Source: a bacterium
GTDB taxonomy: Bacteria; CAIWAD01
Length of the DNA: 64,000 bases
Assembly (NCBI GenBank): GCA_030685015.1
Contig: JAUXWS010000059.1
Location: 62,001-126,000 of the forward strand
Direction: 5' to 3'
A program made the translations under genes and the position numbers. Below are positions 10,096 through 18,386 of this stretch, one piece after another. Within the stretch, counting starts at the first letter, position 1. The number at the start of each line of letters is the position of its first letter. Below the pieces are notes generated by a model. That model had not been told where the DNA came from. It did not search any database and worked only from the letters and a program-made list of their open reading frames with translations.

Positions 10096-11643
10096 ATGTC
10101 AAGCAATGCCTTCCTCGATGACCTGCTGGACCTGGCCGGACAGCCCGAACGACTGGATGACGCCATCCATGCCGCCCTGGACGAGCTGGGCCGCCTGGTG
10201 CCCTATGATCTGGCCGCCTATTTCGAGTGGCGCCAGGAGGCCTTTCAGCCGCGGGTGCTGCGCGGTTCGCTGGCCGAAGCTGCCCGGGCCGCCGGCGGCG
10301 GCCGGGTGCTGGACCCGCGCGAGCTGCCCAGCATCGAGCGGGCCTTCGCCCGGGGCGGCCCCTGGGTGCTGAGCGAGGCCGAGCACGAGGCCGAGGGCGA
10401 TCCCTGGGACGGCGTGCTGGACCTGCCCCACGGCCACAGCTGCCTGCTGCTGCCTGTGCAGGCGGCGGGCGAGCGGCTGGGGCTGATCACGATGGATCGG
10501 CAGGCCTGCGGACCTTACGAGGATCCGGCGGTGGGCATCGCCGGCCTCACGGCCCGCATCCTGGCCCAGGCCGTGCTTTTCGCGCGGCAGGCGGCCCGCC
10601 TCCACGAGCTGAGCGCCCTGCTGGAGGAGAGGAACCGGTCCTACCGGGAATCCCGCACGGGGGAGTGCCATGCCGTGGCCTGGCTGGAGTCCTCCCGCTC
10701 CCCGGCCATGATCACCGTGCGTGAGCAGGCCCGTCAGGCCGCCGCGTCCGACGCGCCCGTCCTCATCAGCGGCGAGACGGGCAGCGGCAAGGAAGTCCTG
10801 GCCCGCGCCATCCACGAGTGGAGTCTGCGGCGGGGCCGGCCCTTCCTCGCCGTCAACTGCGCCGCCCTGCCATCACAGCTGGCGGAGAGTGAACTCTTCG
10901 GGCACGTGCGGGGCGCCTTCACCGGCGCCGTGCGCGACCGCCCCGGCCTCTTCGTCGCGGTGGAGGGAGGCACACTGCTCCTGGACGAGGTGGGGGACCT
11001 TCCGCTGGAGGTGCAGGCCAAGCTGCTGCGGGCCCTGCAGGAGCGCACCGTGACGCCGGTGGGGACCAGCGCGCCGCGGCCGGTTGATCTGCGCATCGTG
11101 GCCGCCTCCCACCTGGATCTGGCCGAGGCGGTGCGGGCCGGGCGATTCCGCGAGGACCTCTTCTTCCGCCTCCACGTGGTGCCCCTGCTGCTGCCTCCCC
11201 TGCGCGACAGGACGGAGGACCTGGAGCTGCTGGCGCGCACCATCCTGGCCGAGCTGGCGCGTGGCCGCGTGGCGCGCTGGCACCTGGCCCGCGACGTGCC
11301 GGACTGGCTGGCCGCCCAGCCCTGGCCGGGCAACATCCGCCAGTTGCGCAACGTGCTGGAACGGGCCACCATTTTCAGCGGCGACGGCTGGATCACGCGG
11401 AGGCTGCTGGAGGAGGGGGCGGGAGCCGCGGCATCGCCGCGGAAGCGATACCCGGGCCAGGACGAGGACATCCTGCCCACGCTGGAGAACTGGGAGCGGG
11501 ACTACATCGTCCGCGTCCTGGAGCGCTGCGGCGGCCGCGTCTACGGCCCCGGCGGCGCGGCGCAGGTGCTGGGCCTGAAGCCCACCACCCTGCAGAGCCG
11601 GATGAAGAAGCTGGGCCTGCGCCGCCGGCACCTAACCGATTGA
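10096..11643 (+). CDS. Sigma54-dependent activator, GAF-AAA+-Fis (FhlA-like)
   Basis: 515 residues. An N-terminal GAF-type sensor (about 5-165) is followed by a short coil and a complete enhancer-binding AAA+ domain: Walker A GETGSGKE at 226-233, ESELFGHVRGAFTGA with the sigma54-contacting GAFTGA loop at 273-278, and Walker B GGTLLLDEVGDL. The C-terminal Fis helix-turn-helix (GPGGAAQVLGLKPTTLQSRM) is of the FhlA type. There is no receiver domain, so the signal is probably a small molecule or oxidant sensed by GAF. It is divergent from katG with a sigma54 promoter and three palindromes between, making katG the likely target. It converges with, and overlaps by 12 bases, a broken metE-like gene. 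Confidence 0.9.
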   Translation: MSSNAFLDDLLDLAGQPERLDDAIHAALDELGRLVPYDLAAYFEWRQEAFQPRVLRGSLAEAARAAGGGRVLDPRELPSIERAFARGGPWVLSEAEHEAEGDPWDGVLDLPHGHSCLLLPVQAAGERLGLITMDRQACGPYEDPAVGIAGLTARILAQAVLFARQAARLHELSALLEERNRSYRESRTGECHAVAWLESSRSPAMITVREQARQAAASDAPVLISGETGSGKEVLARAIHEWSLRRGRPFLAVNCAALPSQLAESELFGHVRGAFTGAVRDRPGLFVAVEGGTLLLDEVGDLPLEVQAKLLRALQERTVTPVGTSAPRPVDLRIVAASHLDLAEAVRAGRFREDLFFRLHVVPLLLPPLRDRTEDLELLARTILAELARGRVARWHLARDVPDWLAAQPWPGNIRQLRNVLERATIFSGDGWITRRLLEEGAGAAASPRKRYPGQDEDILPTLENWERDYIVRVLERCGGRVYGPGGAAQVLGLKPTTLQSRMKKLGLRRRHLTD

Positions 11644-12681
11644 GCTGCGCAGCGACCGCGCCGCTCCCACCATGGCCCGCACCTTGGCCAGGGCCGTCTC
11701 CTCGGCGTTCATGGGATGCTCGCTGAAAGTGGCGAAGCCGCAGTCGGGGTTGAGGAAGAGCTTGTCGGATGGGTAGAGCTCCATCGCCTGCAGCACCCGC
11801 TCGACAATCTCCTCCACCGGCTCCACTGCCGTCGTGCGGGGATTGACCACGCCCAGCCCCAGTTCCTTCGAGCCGAAGCGCATGAGGTCGTCGGCACGCG
11901 GGGTGGCGTACTCCAGGACCAGCTGGCTGACCCGGATGCGCTCGAAGACAGGGGCCAGCGGCCGGTAGGATCCGGCGAGCAGGGTCTCCTCCCTCGTGCT
12001 CCAGTTGCCGCGGCACACGTGCAGGGCGCTGCGCGCCGCGCTTAGCTCATGGACGAGATCGGTCACGCGGTTGATCAGGCCCACGGCGAAGTCCAGTTCC
12101 TCCGCCGGATCCTGCCGGGCGGCCAGGGCGGCGCACATGAAGGTGCGGGTCCTGCCCTGGGTGAAGACCAGCTCGGTCAGCACCGGCTCATCCAGCTGGA
12201 TCATCTCCACGCCCAGGGCGCACAGCGCCGAGCAAGGTCACCTTGACGGGCCGCCGCGTGACGGACTTGAGGAAGATCGCCTCTTCCTCGGCCAGGGACT
12301 CGCGCCGGGACACGCGCCCGACACAGATGGGATTGCGGATGGCCGTGGCGGGCACATCCAGCCGTTCCAGCAACTCCTCGAATCCCTCGCGATCCTCCAC
12401 ATGCTCCAGCATCTCCGCCAGACTCATGAGGCGGACGCCCGCCAGACGGTCCGCCACGAAGGAATAGAAGTTGTCGCGGGCCTGCTCTCCGTCGGTGACG
12501 ATGTCCACCCCGGCCTCCTCCTGCAGCTCGACGCAGCGACGGATCTCGGCGCGGGCTACCTGGCGGAAGTCCACCGGATCCAGGTCCCCGCCTGCAGGCG
12601 GCGCTGGGCCAGCAGCAACTCCCGCCGGCGGGGCCAGCTGCCGACCATGGTCACGGGAAGGAGGGGCAGGGGGTGTCTCAT
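11632..12681 (-). pseudogene. Broken cobalamin-independent methionine synthase-like gene
   Basis: Three pieces in different frames together resemble the short MetE C-terminal-domain family (homocysteine methyltransferase fold). The first piece, from ATG 12681, reads LPVTMVGSWPRRRELLLAQ; a one-base shift near 12588 leads to EEAGVDIVTDGEQARDNFYS. After RRPVKVT (near 12240) about 30 expected residues are missing and the frame shifts again to SALCALGVEMIQLDEPVLTE and the remainder, which ends with NPDCGFATF and the SEHPMNAEE helix. Two frameshifts plus an internal deletion argue for real decay rather than a single read error. Zinc-ligand Cys residues remain in VCRGNWS and NPDCGF, but a functional protein is unlikely. 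Confidence 0.8.
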
Positions 12682-12958
12682 GGGCTTCCTGACAGGGTTG
12701 GTCAAGGCGTGATCCCGCCGGACTCGCCGGCATCCCGCCGAGCGAAGAAGTCCAGCGCGCGGGCGGACTTCTCCAACGCCTGGAAGCCGGAGAGGCGACC
12801 GGGCCGCCAGGCCTTCAGGCCTTCCAGATCCATCATGCGCCGATGCTCGGGATTGGCGCAGTCCATGGAGAAGAGCACGTCCAGCCGTTGGCGCTCGCGG
12901 TCGGGAGCGAAATCGGACAGCACAGCGGGCGAGGGCTGTCCACCAGCAGTGTTGGGGC
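12682..12958 (-). other. 277-base stretch with an unassigned open frame
   Basis: Between the lipoprotein gene and the metE-like pseudogene, a leftward frame ending at 12702 encodes a plausible helical segment (SGFQALEKSARALDFFARRD). It has no credible start or ribosome-binding site and overlaps the end of the lipoprotein gene when extended upstream. It may be the remnant of a gene deleted together with part of the metE-like gene. Confidence 0.3.
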
Positions 12959-13960
12959 TCAGCGCGGCGTGTCGTCCACGATGGCCACCCGGAAGTTGGT
13001 GCGTGCGCAGCTTCCCACCACGCCCTGGCAATGCTCGCCCACCAGGTTGAAGTCCACCGGGTCGTAGCCCCGTTCACGGATCCACCAGTGCGTGCTGAAG
13101 AAGAAACGCGAGGCCGGATCGTTCAGGCGGCGCAGGGTGATGTCGTAGTAGCCCATGCGGCGGTCGCGCTGGCTGGCCTGGCGGTAGGTGTCCGCCGAAT
13201 CCACGAAGACGAAGAAGCCCCAGGACACCGGCTGCGGCGCCACGCGGCGGCCCGGGGGCAGGCGCAGGTCGGGGTAGGGGCCCACCTGCCAGGCCAGCTC
13301 CTTGTCGTCGCGCAGCCAGTGCAGCCTGGGCTTGGGTGTGGAGATCCAGCGCCCGGCGGCGCTGTCCAGGACCACGGCGTTGAATTCCAGCTGATAGCGG
13401 TAGTCGCAGCCGTCGCCGCAATCCTGGCACCAGTCGACGTAGAAGGCGCTGGGGTTGGCCAGGTTGTCCTCGGCGGAGGGGTCGTAGACCATGAGCGTGT
13501 CGGCGTCGAAGCCATGGCTGCGGTCATTGGGCTTGAAGGAGAAGGCCAGGCCCTCCGCGCTCACGATGCGCGTGGCGGCGGATCCGTGGAAGGTGCGGCC
13601 CGCCCAGGTGCCGGACATCTCCAGGAGCAGGCTGTCCCCCGGCTGCAAGGGGAAGTCGGCCCGCGAGAAGGCGTAGCGCCACCGGGCGGCTTGTTCCTCC
13701 AGCTGGATCTCCTCGCCGCCCGGCACCCGGCGCAGGAGCAGGGTGGCGCCGGGCAGATGGGCCGTGCTGTCGTTGATGAGCACACCCAGGGGCAGGGGCT
13801 GCGAGAGCAGGACCTCCTGCAGCCCCTCGCTCCCCGGCTCCAGCAGGGCCACCAGGGTGACCAGATCCGCGGCGCCGGGGTCGCTCTCCGGTTGCTCATC
13901 GCAGCTGGAGGCGCCCAGCAGCAGAATCAGGGCCAGGGCGGGAATCCACGCGGCACGCAT
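12959..13960 (-). CDS. DUF4249-like surface lipoprotein, partner of the TonB receptor
   Basis: 333 residues with a lipoprotein-type signal (LALILLLGASSC); the lipobox is imperfect. The body is beta-rich: a carboxylate-rich N-terminal segment, then DSLLLEMSGTWAGRTFHGSA, a central YVDWCQDCGDGCDYRYQLEF with clustered cysteines, and a C-terminal ITLRRLNDPASRFFFST segment. This layout is that of DUF4249 lipoproteins, which in Bacteroidota follow a TonB-dependent receptor. The start overlaps the stop of the receptor gene by one base (TGATG), so the two are translationally coupled. The ligand is unknown. The cysteine cluster could bind metal or form disulfides. Confidence 0.75.
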   Translation of the reverse strand: MRAAWIPALALILLLGASSCDEQPESDPGAADLVTLVALLEPGSEGLQEVLLSQPLPLGVLINDSTAHLPGATLLLRRVPGGEEIQLEEQAARWRYAFSRADFPLQPGDSLLLEMSGTWAGRTFHGSAATRIVSAEGLAFSFKPNDRSHGFDADTLMVYDPSAEDNLANPSAFYVDWCQDCGDGCDYRYQLEFNAVVLDSAAGRWISTPKPRLHWLRDDKELAWQVGPYPDLRLPPGRRVAPQPVSWGFFVFVDSADTYRQASQRDRRMGYYDITLRRLNDPASRFFFSTHWWIRERGYDPVDFNLVGEHCQGVVGSCARTNFRVAIVDDTPR

Positions 13961-16311
13961 CAGAACCTCCAGGTCAGTTCAAGGCTGGGCAGCCGGCTCA
14001 CGCCTTCCAGCAGGGTCTTCTCCGGCGGACCGCCGGGGTTCTTCGTGTAGTCGAAGTCCACGCCCCATTGGTTGGGACTGTTGAAGAGGTTCATGACGCC
14101 CATGCGGCACTCGAAGCTGCGGGCAGGGCGCCGGTGGGTGAAGGTCCAGGTGAGGTCCACCCGGCTGTAGGCGTCCAGCTCCTGGGCGTTGTAGCCGCCA
14201 TAGGTGTGGAGGACGCTCTCCTCCGTGTTGAGGCCGTCGTCACCCAGCCAGGTGGCGCTCAGCGGCTCCGTGTAACGCGGCCCGGAAGCCAGGCGCCAGG
14301 CCAGGCTGACGCCGCTTTCGTTGTAGCGGAAGAAGCGCAGGCCGCGGCGGAAGGGCCAGCCTTTGACCTGCTCGTGCGGGAAGGCGCGGTTGACCAGCAG
14401 GTTCAGGTTGTGCCGTTTGTCGAAGGCGGCGTAGAAGGGCTTGCCCTCGTTCAGCTCGTCCACTTGGCGCACGGCCCAGGACAGGCTGTAGCCGGCCTGG
14501 CCCGTCCACAGGCCCTCCGCGCGACGCAGGCTGAGGTCGGCGCCGAAGGCCTCGCCCCGGCCGCTGTAGAAGAGGTCCTTGTTGGTGGAAGGGTCGTCCG
14601 CCTCGTGGTCCTCCATCTCCGACTGGGCCTCGGCCACGCCCCTCAGGCGCTTGTGGTAGCCCTCCAGCTCAAGCAGCGTTCCCTGGGCCAGGTCCACCTC
14701 GACGCCGGCGGTCCAGTGCTCGGCGCGGGCGGGCCGCGAGGTGGAGTCCATGGCCACCCAGATGAAGCTGAAGGTGCTGCCATCCCGGCGGAACTGCTGC
14801 AGGCCCTGGTTGTAGAGCCCCCACGCCGCCTTCAGCCGCACATGCTCGCTCAGGAGCGCCTTGGCCCCCAGGCGCGGCTCCAGCCGGGTGACGCGGTGCC
14901 GGTCCTCCTCGGCCAGGCGTCCATCCTGGAAGAGGGCGCCACGCAGGCCGGGCTCCACGATGAGCAGCGGATGCGGCCTCCAGCTGGCCTGCACATAGGT
15001 GGCCACTTCCGCCATGTGCTTGGATATGTCCCACTTGTGGTTGTTGAAGACCCAGGCCTGGAACTCGGTCTCCACCGTCTTGACCACCAGGCCGGACTCC
15101 AGGGTCAGGGCGTCATTGTGATGGTACTCCAACTGCAGGCGGGTGGACCAGTCGTTGATGTGGTTGGTCTGCAGCACGGTCTCCTTGCCGCCGAAGTCCA
15201 GCTCCGTGCGGAAGCGCGAAAAGGCGACGATGGCGCGGGAGTACCACTTGTTGTTCCAGACATGCCGCCAGTTGACATTGGCGGCCCGGTTGCCGAAGAC
15301 GAACTTCAGGGAGGCGGCGCTAAAGACGTCGTCGCCCCAATAACCGGTGACCGACAGGCGGTCCCGCGGCCCCAGGTCCCAGTTGGCGCGCAGTTGCGCG
15401 TCGGTGAAGTGGTAGGGGACCTCGTCCTCGGCGAAGGCGCGGGTGGCCAGGTCCACGTAGGTGCGCCGCAGGGCCACCAGCCAGGAGGACTTGTCCAGCT
15501 GCCAGGTGGGGGCGCTCAGCTGCAGCGACGTGGCCAGCACGCCCACGCTCACCTCGCCATCCAGCTCCTCGCGGTTGCCCTCCCGCGAGGTGACCTGCAA
15601 CACCGCGCCCAGGCGCCCGCCGTACTGGGCGGGCCAGGAGCTGCGCAGCAGGTCGGTGTGCTTGATGGCGCTGGGGATGAAGGAGGAGAAGAGACCGCCC
15701 AGATGGTTGGGGTTGTAGACCTCCACGCCGTCCAGCAGGATGAGGTTCTCGTCGGCGCGGGAGCCGCGCACATTGAGGTCGCTGGAGAAATCGTTGGTGG
15801 GCAGCACGCCGGGCACGGTGAAGAGGCTGCGCAGCAGGTCGCGCTGGATGAGCACGGGGGCCAGATCCATCTGGCGGCGGTCCAGGCGGACATTGCCGGC
15901 GTAGACTTGCTCCTGCTGCAGTTCCTGTTCCGTCCGCTCCGCCGTCACCACCACCTCGCGCAGGGCGAGGGTGGCCTGGGTCAGGCGGATCTCGCGCAGG
16001 GGGCTGGCCCCCTCCTCCACCTCGAACACGATCCGGGCTGGTTGGTAGCCCTGGTAGGAGGCCTCCACCGTCCAGGCCCCCGGCTCCAGGCCGGAGATGA
16101 CGAAATAGCCGTCCAGATTGGTGGCGGCGCCGCGCAGGGGCGCCCGTCCCGGCAGGTCGGAGCGGGGCGGCACCTTGAGGTTGGCGCCGATGAGCGGCTC
16201 GCCATTGGCGGCGTCCACCACCCGCCCGTGCAGGCGGGCCGCCATCGCCGTCGAAAACAACATCAGTCCCGCCGCAAGGACACCCGGGATCCAGACACGC
16301 ATCGTGAACAT
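13960..16311 (-). CDS. TonB-dependent outer-membrane receptor with carboxypeptidase-regulatory-like N-terminus
   Basis: 783 residues. The ATG at 16311 has AGAGGG seven bases upstream, and the signal peptide is WIPGVLAAGLMLFSTAMA. Residues about 27-100 form a CarboxypepD_reg-like sandwich (GRVVDAANGEPLIGANLKV ... SGLEPGAWTVEA). Residues about 140-240 form the plug (VLPTNDFSSDLNVRGSRADE, ILLDGVEVYNPNHLGGLFS). The rest is a 22-strand-type barrel ending in LELTWRF, a C-terminal aromatic as expected for BAM insertion. The receptor would import or display a ligand using TonB/ExbBD, which are not in this window. It forms an operon with the downstream lipoprotein. The ligand cannot be read from the sequence. 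Confidence 0.92.
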   Translation of the reverse strand: MFTMRVWIPGVLAAGLMLFSTAMAARLHGRVVDAANGEPLIGANLKVPPRSDLPGRAPLRGAATNLDGYFVISGLEPGAWTVEASYQGYQPARIVFEVEEGASPLREIRLTQATLALREVVVTAERTEQELQQEQVYAGNVRLDRRQMDLAPVLIQRDLLRSLFTVPGVLPTNDFSSDLNVRGSRADENLILLDGVEVYNPNHLGGLFSSFIPSAIKHTDLLRSSWPAQYGGRLGAVLQVTSREGNREELDGEVSVGVLATSLQLSAPTWQLDKSSWLVALRRTYVDLATRAFAEDEVPYHFTDAQLRANWDLGPRDRLSVTGYWGDDVFSAASLKFVFGNRAANVNWRHVWNNKWYSRAIVAFSRFRTELDFGGKETVLQTNHINDWSTRLQLEYHHNDALTLESGLVVKTVETEFQAWVFNNHKWDISKHMAEVATYVQASWRPHPLLIVEPGLRGALFQDGRLAEEDRHRVTRLEPRLGAKALLSEHVRLKAAWGLYNQGLQQFRRDGSTFSFIWVAMDSTSRPARAEHWTAGVEVDLAQGTLLELEGYHKRLRGVAEAQSEMEDHEADDPSTNKDLFYSGRGEAFGADLSLRRAEGLWTGQAGYSLSWAVRQVDELNEGKPFYAAFDKRHNLNLLVNRAFPHEQVKGWPFRRGLRFFRYNESGVSLAWRLASGPRYTEPLSATWLGDDGLNTEESVLHTYGGYNAQELDAYSRVDLTWTFTHRRPARSFECRMGVMNLFNSPNQWGVDFDYTKNPGGPPEKTLLEGVSRLPSLELTWRF

Positions 16312-16496
16312 CAACAGGCCCTCTTTCGGTCAAGGCTCAATGAAAAAGCAGGCAGCAACTTAGGGTGTCCTGTCTAATACGCAAAATGCCACCAGACAGT
16401 GTGAGGTCGGGCGGCGCGGGAAGGCGGCCGATGGCCGCGGGCCATGCTCATGCGATGCCAACACGGAGCCGCCGCCTTCGCTGTCATGAAAGTCCG

Positions 16497-17183
16497 ATGT
16501 CCATTCTGCGCATCCTGCTGCCGCTGTTGGCACTGGCCGCCACCGTCCACGCCCAGTACGGCATCTCCTGGCCCGACGGCCGCCTGGAGGTGGAGGGACG
16601 CCTGCGCATGGGCTGGACGCACCGCGGTCTCGAACGGGAGGCGGGCCACTCCCTGGTGCCGCCGGGCGGATTCATGGTCTGGTGCGACAACCAGCCCGAG
16701 CAGGGCGCCTTCCATGCCCCCTTCGCGCTGTCGGCGGGCGGGGAGGTAGTGGGCTTGTCCGACCCCGCGGGCCGCTTTCTCGACCCGTGCACTTTCGGAC
16801 CGCAGAGCCCCGATGTAAGCGAAGGGCGCAGTCCCGACGGCGGGGCCCCCTGGCGCAGCGTCGCCACCCCCACGCCGGGAGCCGCCAACCTGGAGGTTCC
16901 GCCGCCCGGCCAGACGCGGCTCCTGATCAACGAGTTCCTTGCCTCCAACGACGCTTGCTGCAGCGACGAGCCCGGCGAGTTCGACGACTGGGTGGAGCTC
17001 CACAACACCGGCGATGCCCCCGACAGCCTCAACGGCCTCTATCTCAACGACAGCGCTTCCGAACCGCTCAAGTGGCGGCTGAACCCGCCGGCGACAGCCT
17101 GCTGGCGCCGAGACCTGGACCTCCTTCACGACGCCCACTCCGGGCGCCCCCAACCCGGCCCAACTTTGATGGCAAGGAGCCCC
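16497..17183 (+). pseudogene. Rearranged lamin-tail (LTD) secreted protein, fused in frame to the next gene
   Basis: Starts with a signal peptide (LRILLPLLALAATVHAQ). It then runs directly into what is normally the second half of an LTD (LVPPGGFMVWCDNQPEQGAF, later EGRSPDGGAPW). This is followed by the first half of another LTD (LLINEFLASNDACCSDEPGE, DDWVELHNTGDAPDSL), which breaks off after SEPLKWRL. Thus the first LTD lacks its beginning and the second lacks its end. No stop codon occurs before the downstream lipoprotein start at 17184, so translation from 16497 would continue to 17993. This looks like the product of deletions between repeated LTD sequences. The function of LTDs in bacteria is surface or extracellular binding. 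Confidence 0.65.
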
Positions 17184-17993
17184 ATGACCAATGCCCGCCA
17201 TGCCAAGGTTGTCGCCTGGATCCTGGCCCTGTCGGCCCTGACCTTCCTGTGCGGCTGTTACGAGCGGGGGGAGTCGCTGGCGCAGGGGGATTGGGAGTTG
17301 GTGTCGGTCCACGCGCTCGCGGTGCCGGAGCCATCCGGCTTGTGCCTGGATCCCGACGGACGGCACCATTGGATCGTCAGCGGCGAGACGGGGCTGATCC
17401 ACCGCCTGGACCTGGAGGGCCGTCTGGTGCAAAGCCTGGCCTTCGGGGGCGAGGACCTGGAGGGCATTGCCATCGATCCCGCCAGCGGGAACTTCTGGGT
17501 GGCGGAGGAGCGCCGCAACCAGGCGGTCCGGCGTGGTGCGGGAGGGCCACCAGCTCGGCTCGGCGGGGGGGACGAACTCCGCTTGCGAGGGCGCATGGTG
17601 GACGGCCAGGGGCGCGTCCTGCTTGCGATCGAGAAGAATCCAGGCCGCCTGCTCGTCCTGGACCCGGCCACCGGAAAGGTCTCGGGCGTGGACCTGGACT
17701 TTGCCCGGGACTATTCAGGGCTTTGCTGGGATGAGGGGCGGCAGGGCTTGTGGGTGCTCAGCGACGAATCCCGTGCCCTGTGTTTTCTCCGCGAAGGCGA
17801 AGGGCTGGTGGAATACAAGCTTGGCTTTGAGCGTTTGGAGGGTGTGGCCGTGGCCGGTGACTCGGCTTGGCTTGTCTCCGATGCCCTGTCCAGGCTCTAT
17901 CGCATACAGCTGAATAGGGCCAACCCCGTGACATGCCACATGCCAAAGGAGAAGACATGCGCTTGGTCATGCTTGTGCTGCCACTGCTCTTGA
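17184..17993 (+). CDS. SdiA-regulated/phytase-like beta-propeller lipoprotein
   Basis: 269 residues with its own start: AAGGAG four bases before the ATG, then a lipoprotein signal (WILALSALTFLCGC). The body repeats propeller blades: PSGLCLDPDGRHHWIVSGE, LEGIAIDPASGNFWVAEE, YSGLCWDEGRQGLWVLSDE and RLEGVAVAGDSAWLVSD. This is the pattern of the SdiA-regulated family, related to phytase-type six-bladed propellers. It would sit on a membrane facing the periplasm or outside. The last 12 or so codons (PKEKTCAWSCLCCHCS) overlap the next gene and look non-native, so the original stop may have been lost. The upstream frame is open into it. Confidence 0.7.
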   Translation: MTNARHAKVVAWILALSALTFLCGCYERGESLAQGDWELVSVHALAVPEPSGLCLDPDGRHHWIVSGETGLIHRLDLEGRLVQSLAFGGEDLEGIAIDPASGNFWVAEERRNQAVRRGAGGPPARLGGGDELRLRGRMVDGQGRVLLAIEKNPGRLLVLDPATGKVSGVDLDFARDYSGLCWDEGRQGLWVLSDESRALCFLREGEGLVEYKLGFERLEGVAVAGDSAWLVSDALSRLYRIQLNRANPVTCHMPKEKTCAWSCLCCHCS

Positions 17994-18358
17994 CCCGGGC
18001 CTTGCTGGGTCAGACGCTGGCGATCAACGAGTTCCTCGCCTCCGGCGCGTCCAATCAGCCGACGGCGGTGGCCTTGCCGGCCCCTCGCTCGGCGGGTCTC
18101 GAACTGCTGGGCGCGCAGCCCAATCCCTTCAACCCCGCAACCACCGTGCGCTACCGGCTGGCTGCTCCGGCCGCGCCGCGCCTGCGCGTGCTTTGCCTGC
18201 TCGGGCGGGAGGTGGCCGCCGCCGACCTGGGCCGCCAGCCGGCCGGTGAAGGGTCCTGGCAATGGACTCCCGCACCCGGCCTGGCCAGTGGCAGCTACTG
18301 GTTGCAGCTCGAGGCCGGCGGGGCTGGCGACACGATCAAGTTGCTCTACATCCGATAG
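17957..18358 (+). CDS. Short secreted protein: LTD stub joined to a C-terminal sorting domain
   Basis: 133 residues, starting at the ATG with AAAGGAG five bases upstream. A signal peptide (LVMLVLPLLLTRALLGQ) is followed by TLAINEFLASGA, the opening strand of a lamin-tail domain. It then jumps straight to a PNPFNPATTVRYRL sorting sandwich that ends LASGSYWLQLEAGG. The rest of the LTD and any middle domains are absent, so this appears to be an internally deleted relative of the neighbouring LTD proteins. It overlaps the propeller gene by 37 bases. It may still be exported, but a function is doubtful. Confidence 0.6.
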   Translation: MRLVMLVLPLLLTRALLGQTLAINEFLASGASNQPTAVALPAPRSAGLELLGAQPNPFNPATTVRYRLAAPAAPRLRVLCLLGREVAAADLGRQPAGEGSWQWTPAPGLASGSYWLQLEAGGAGDTIKLLYIR

Positions 18359-18386
18359 CGACACGCAGAAATAGATGAGGACTCCC

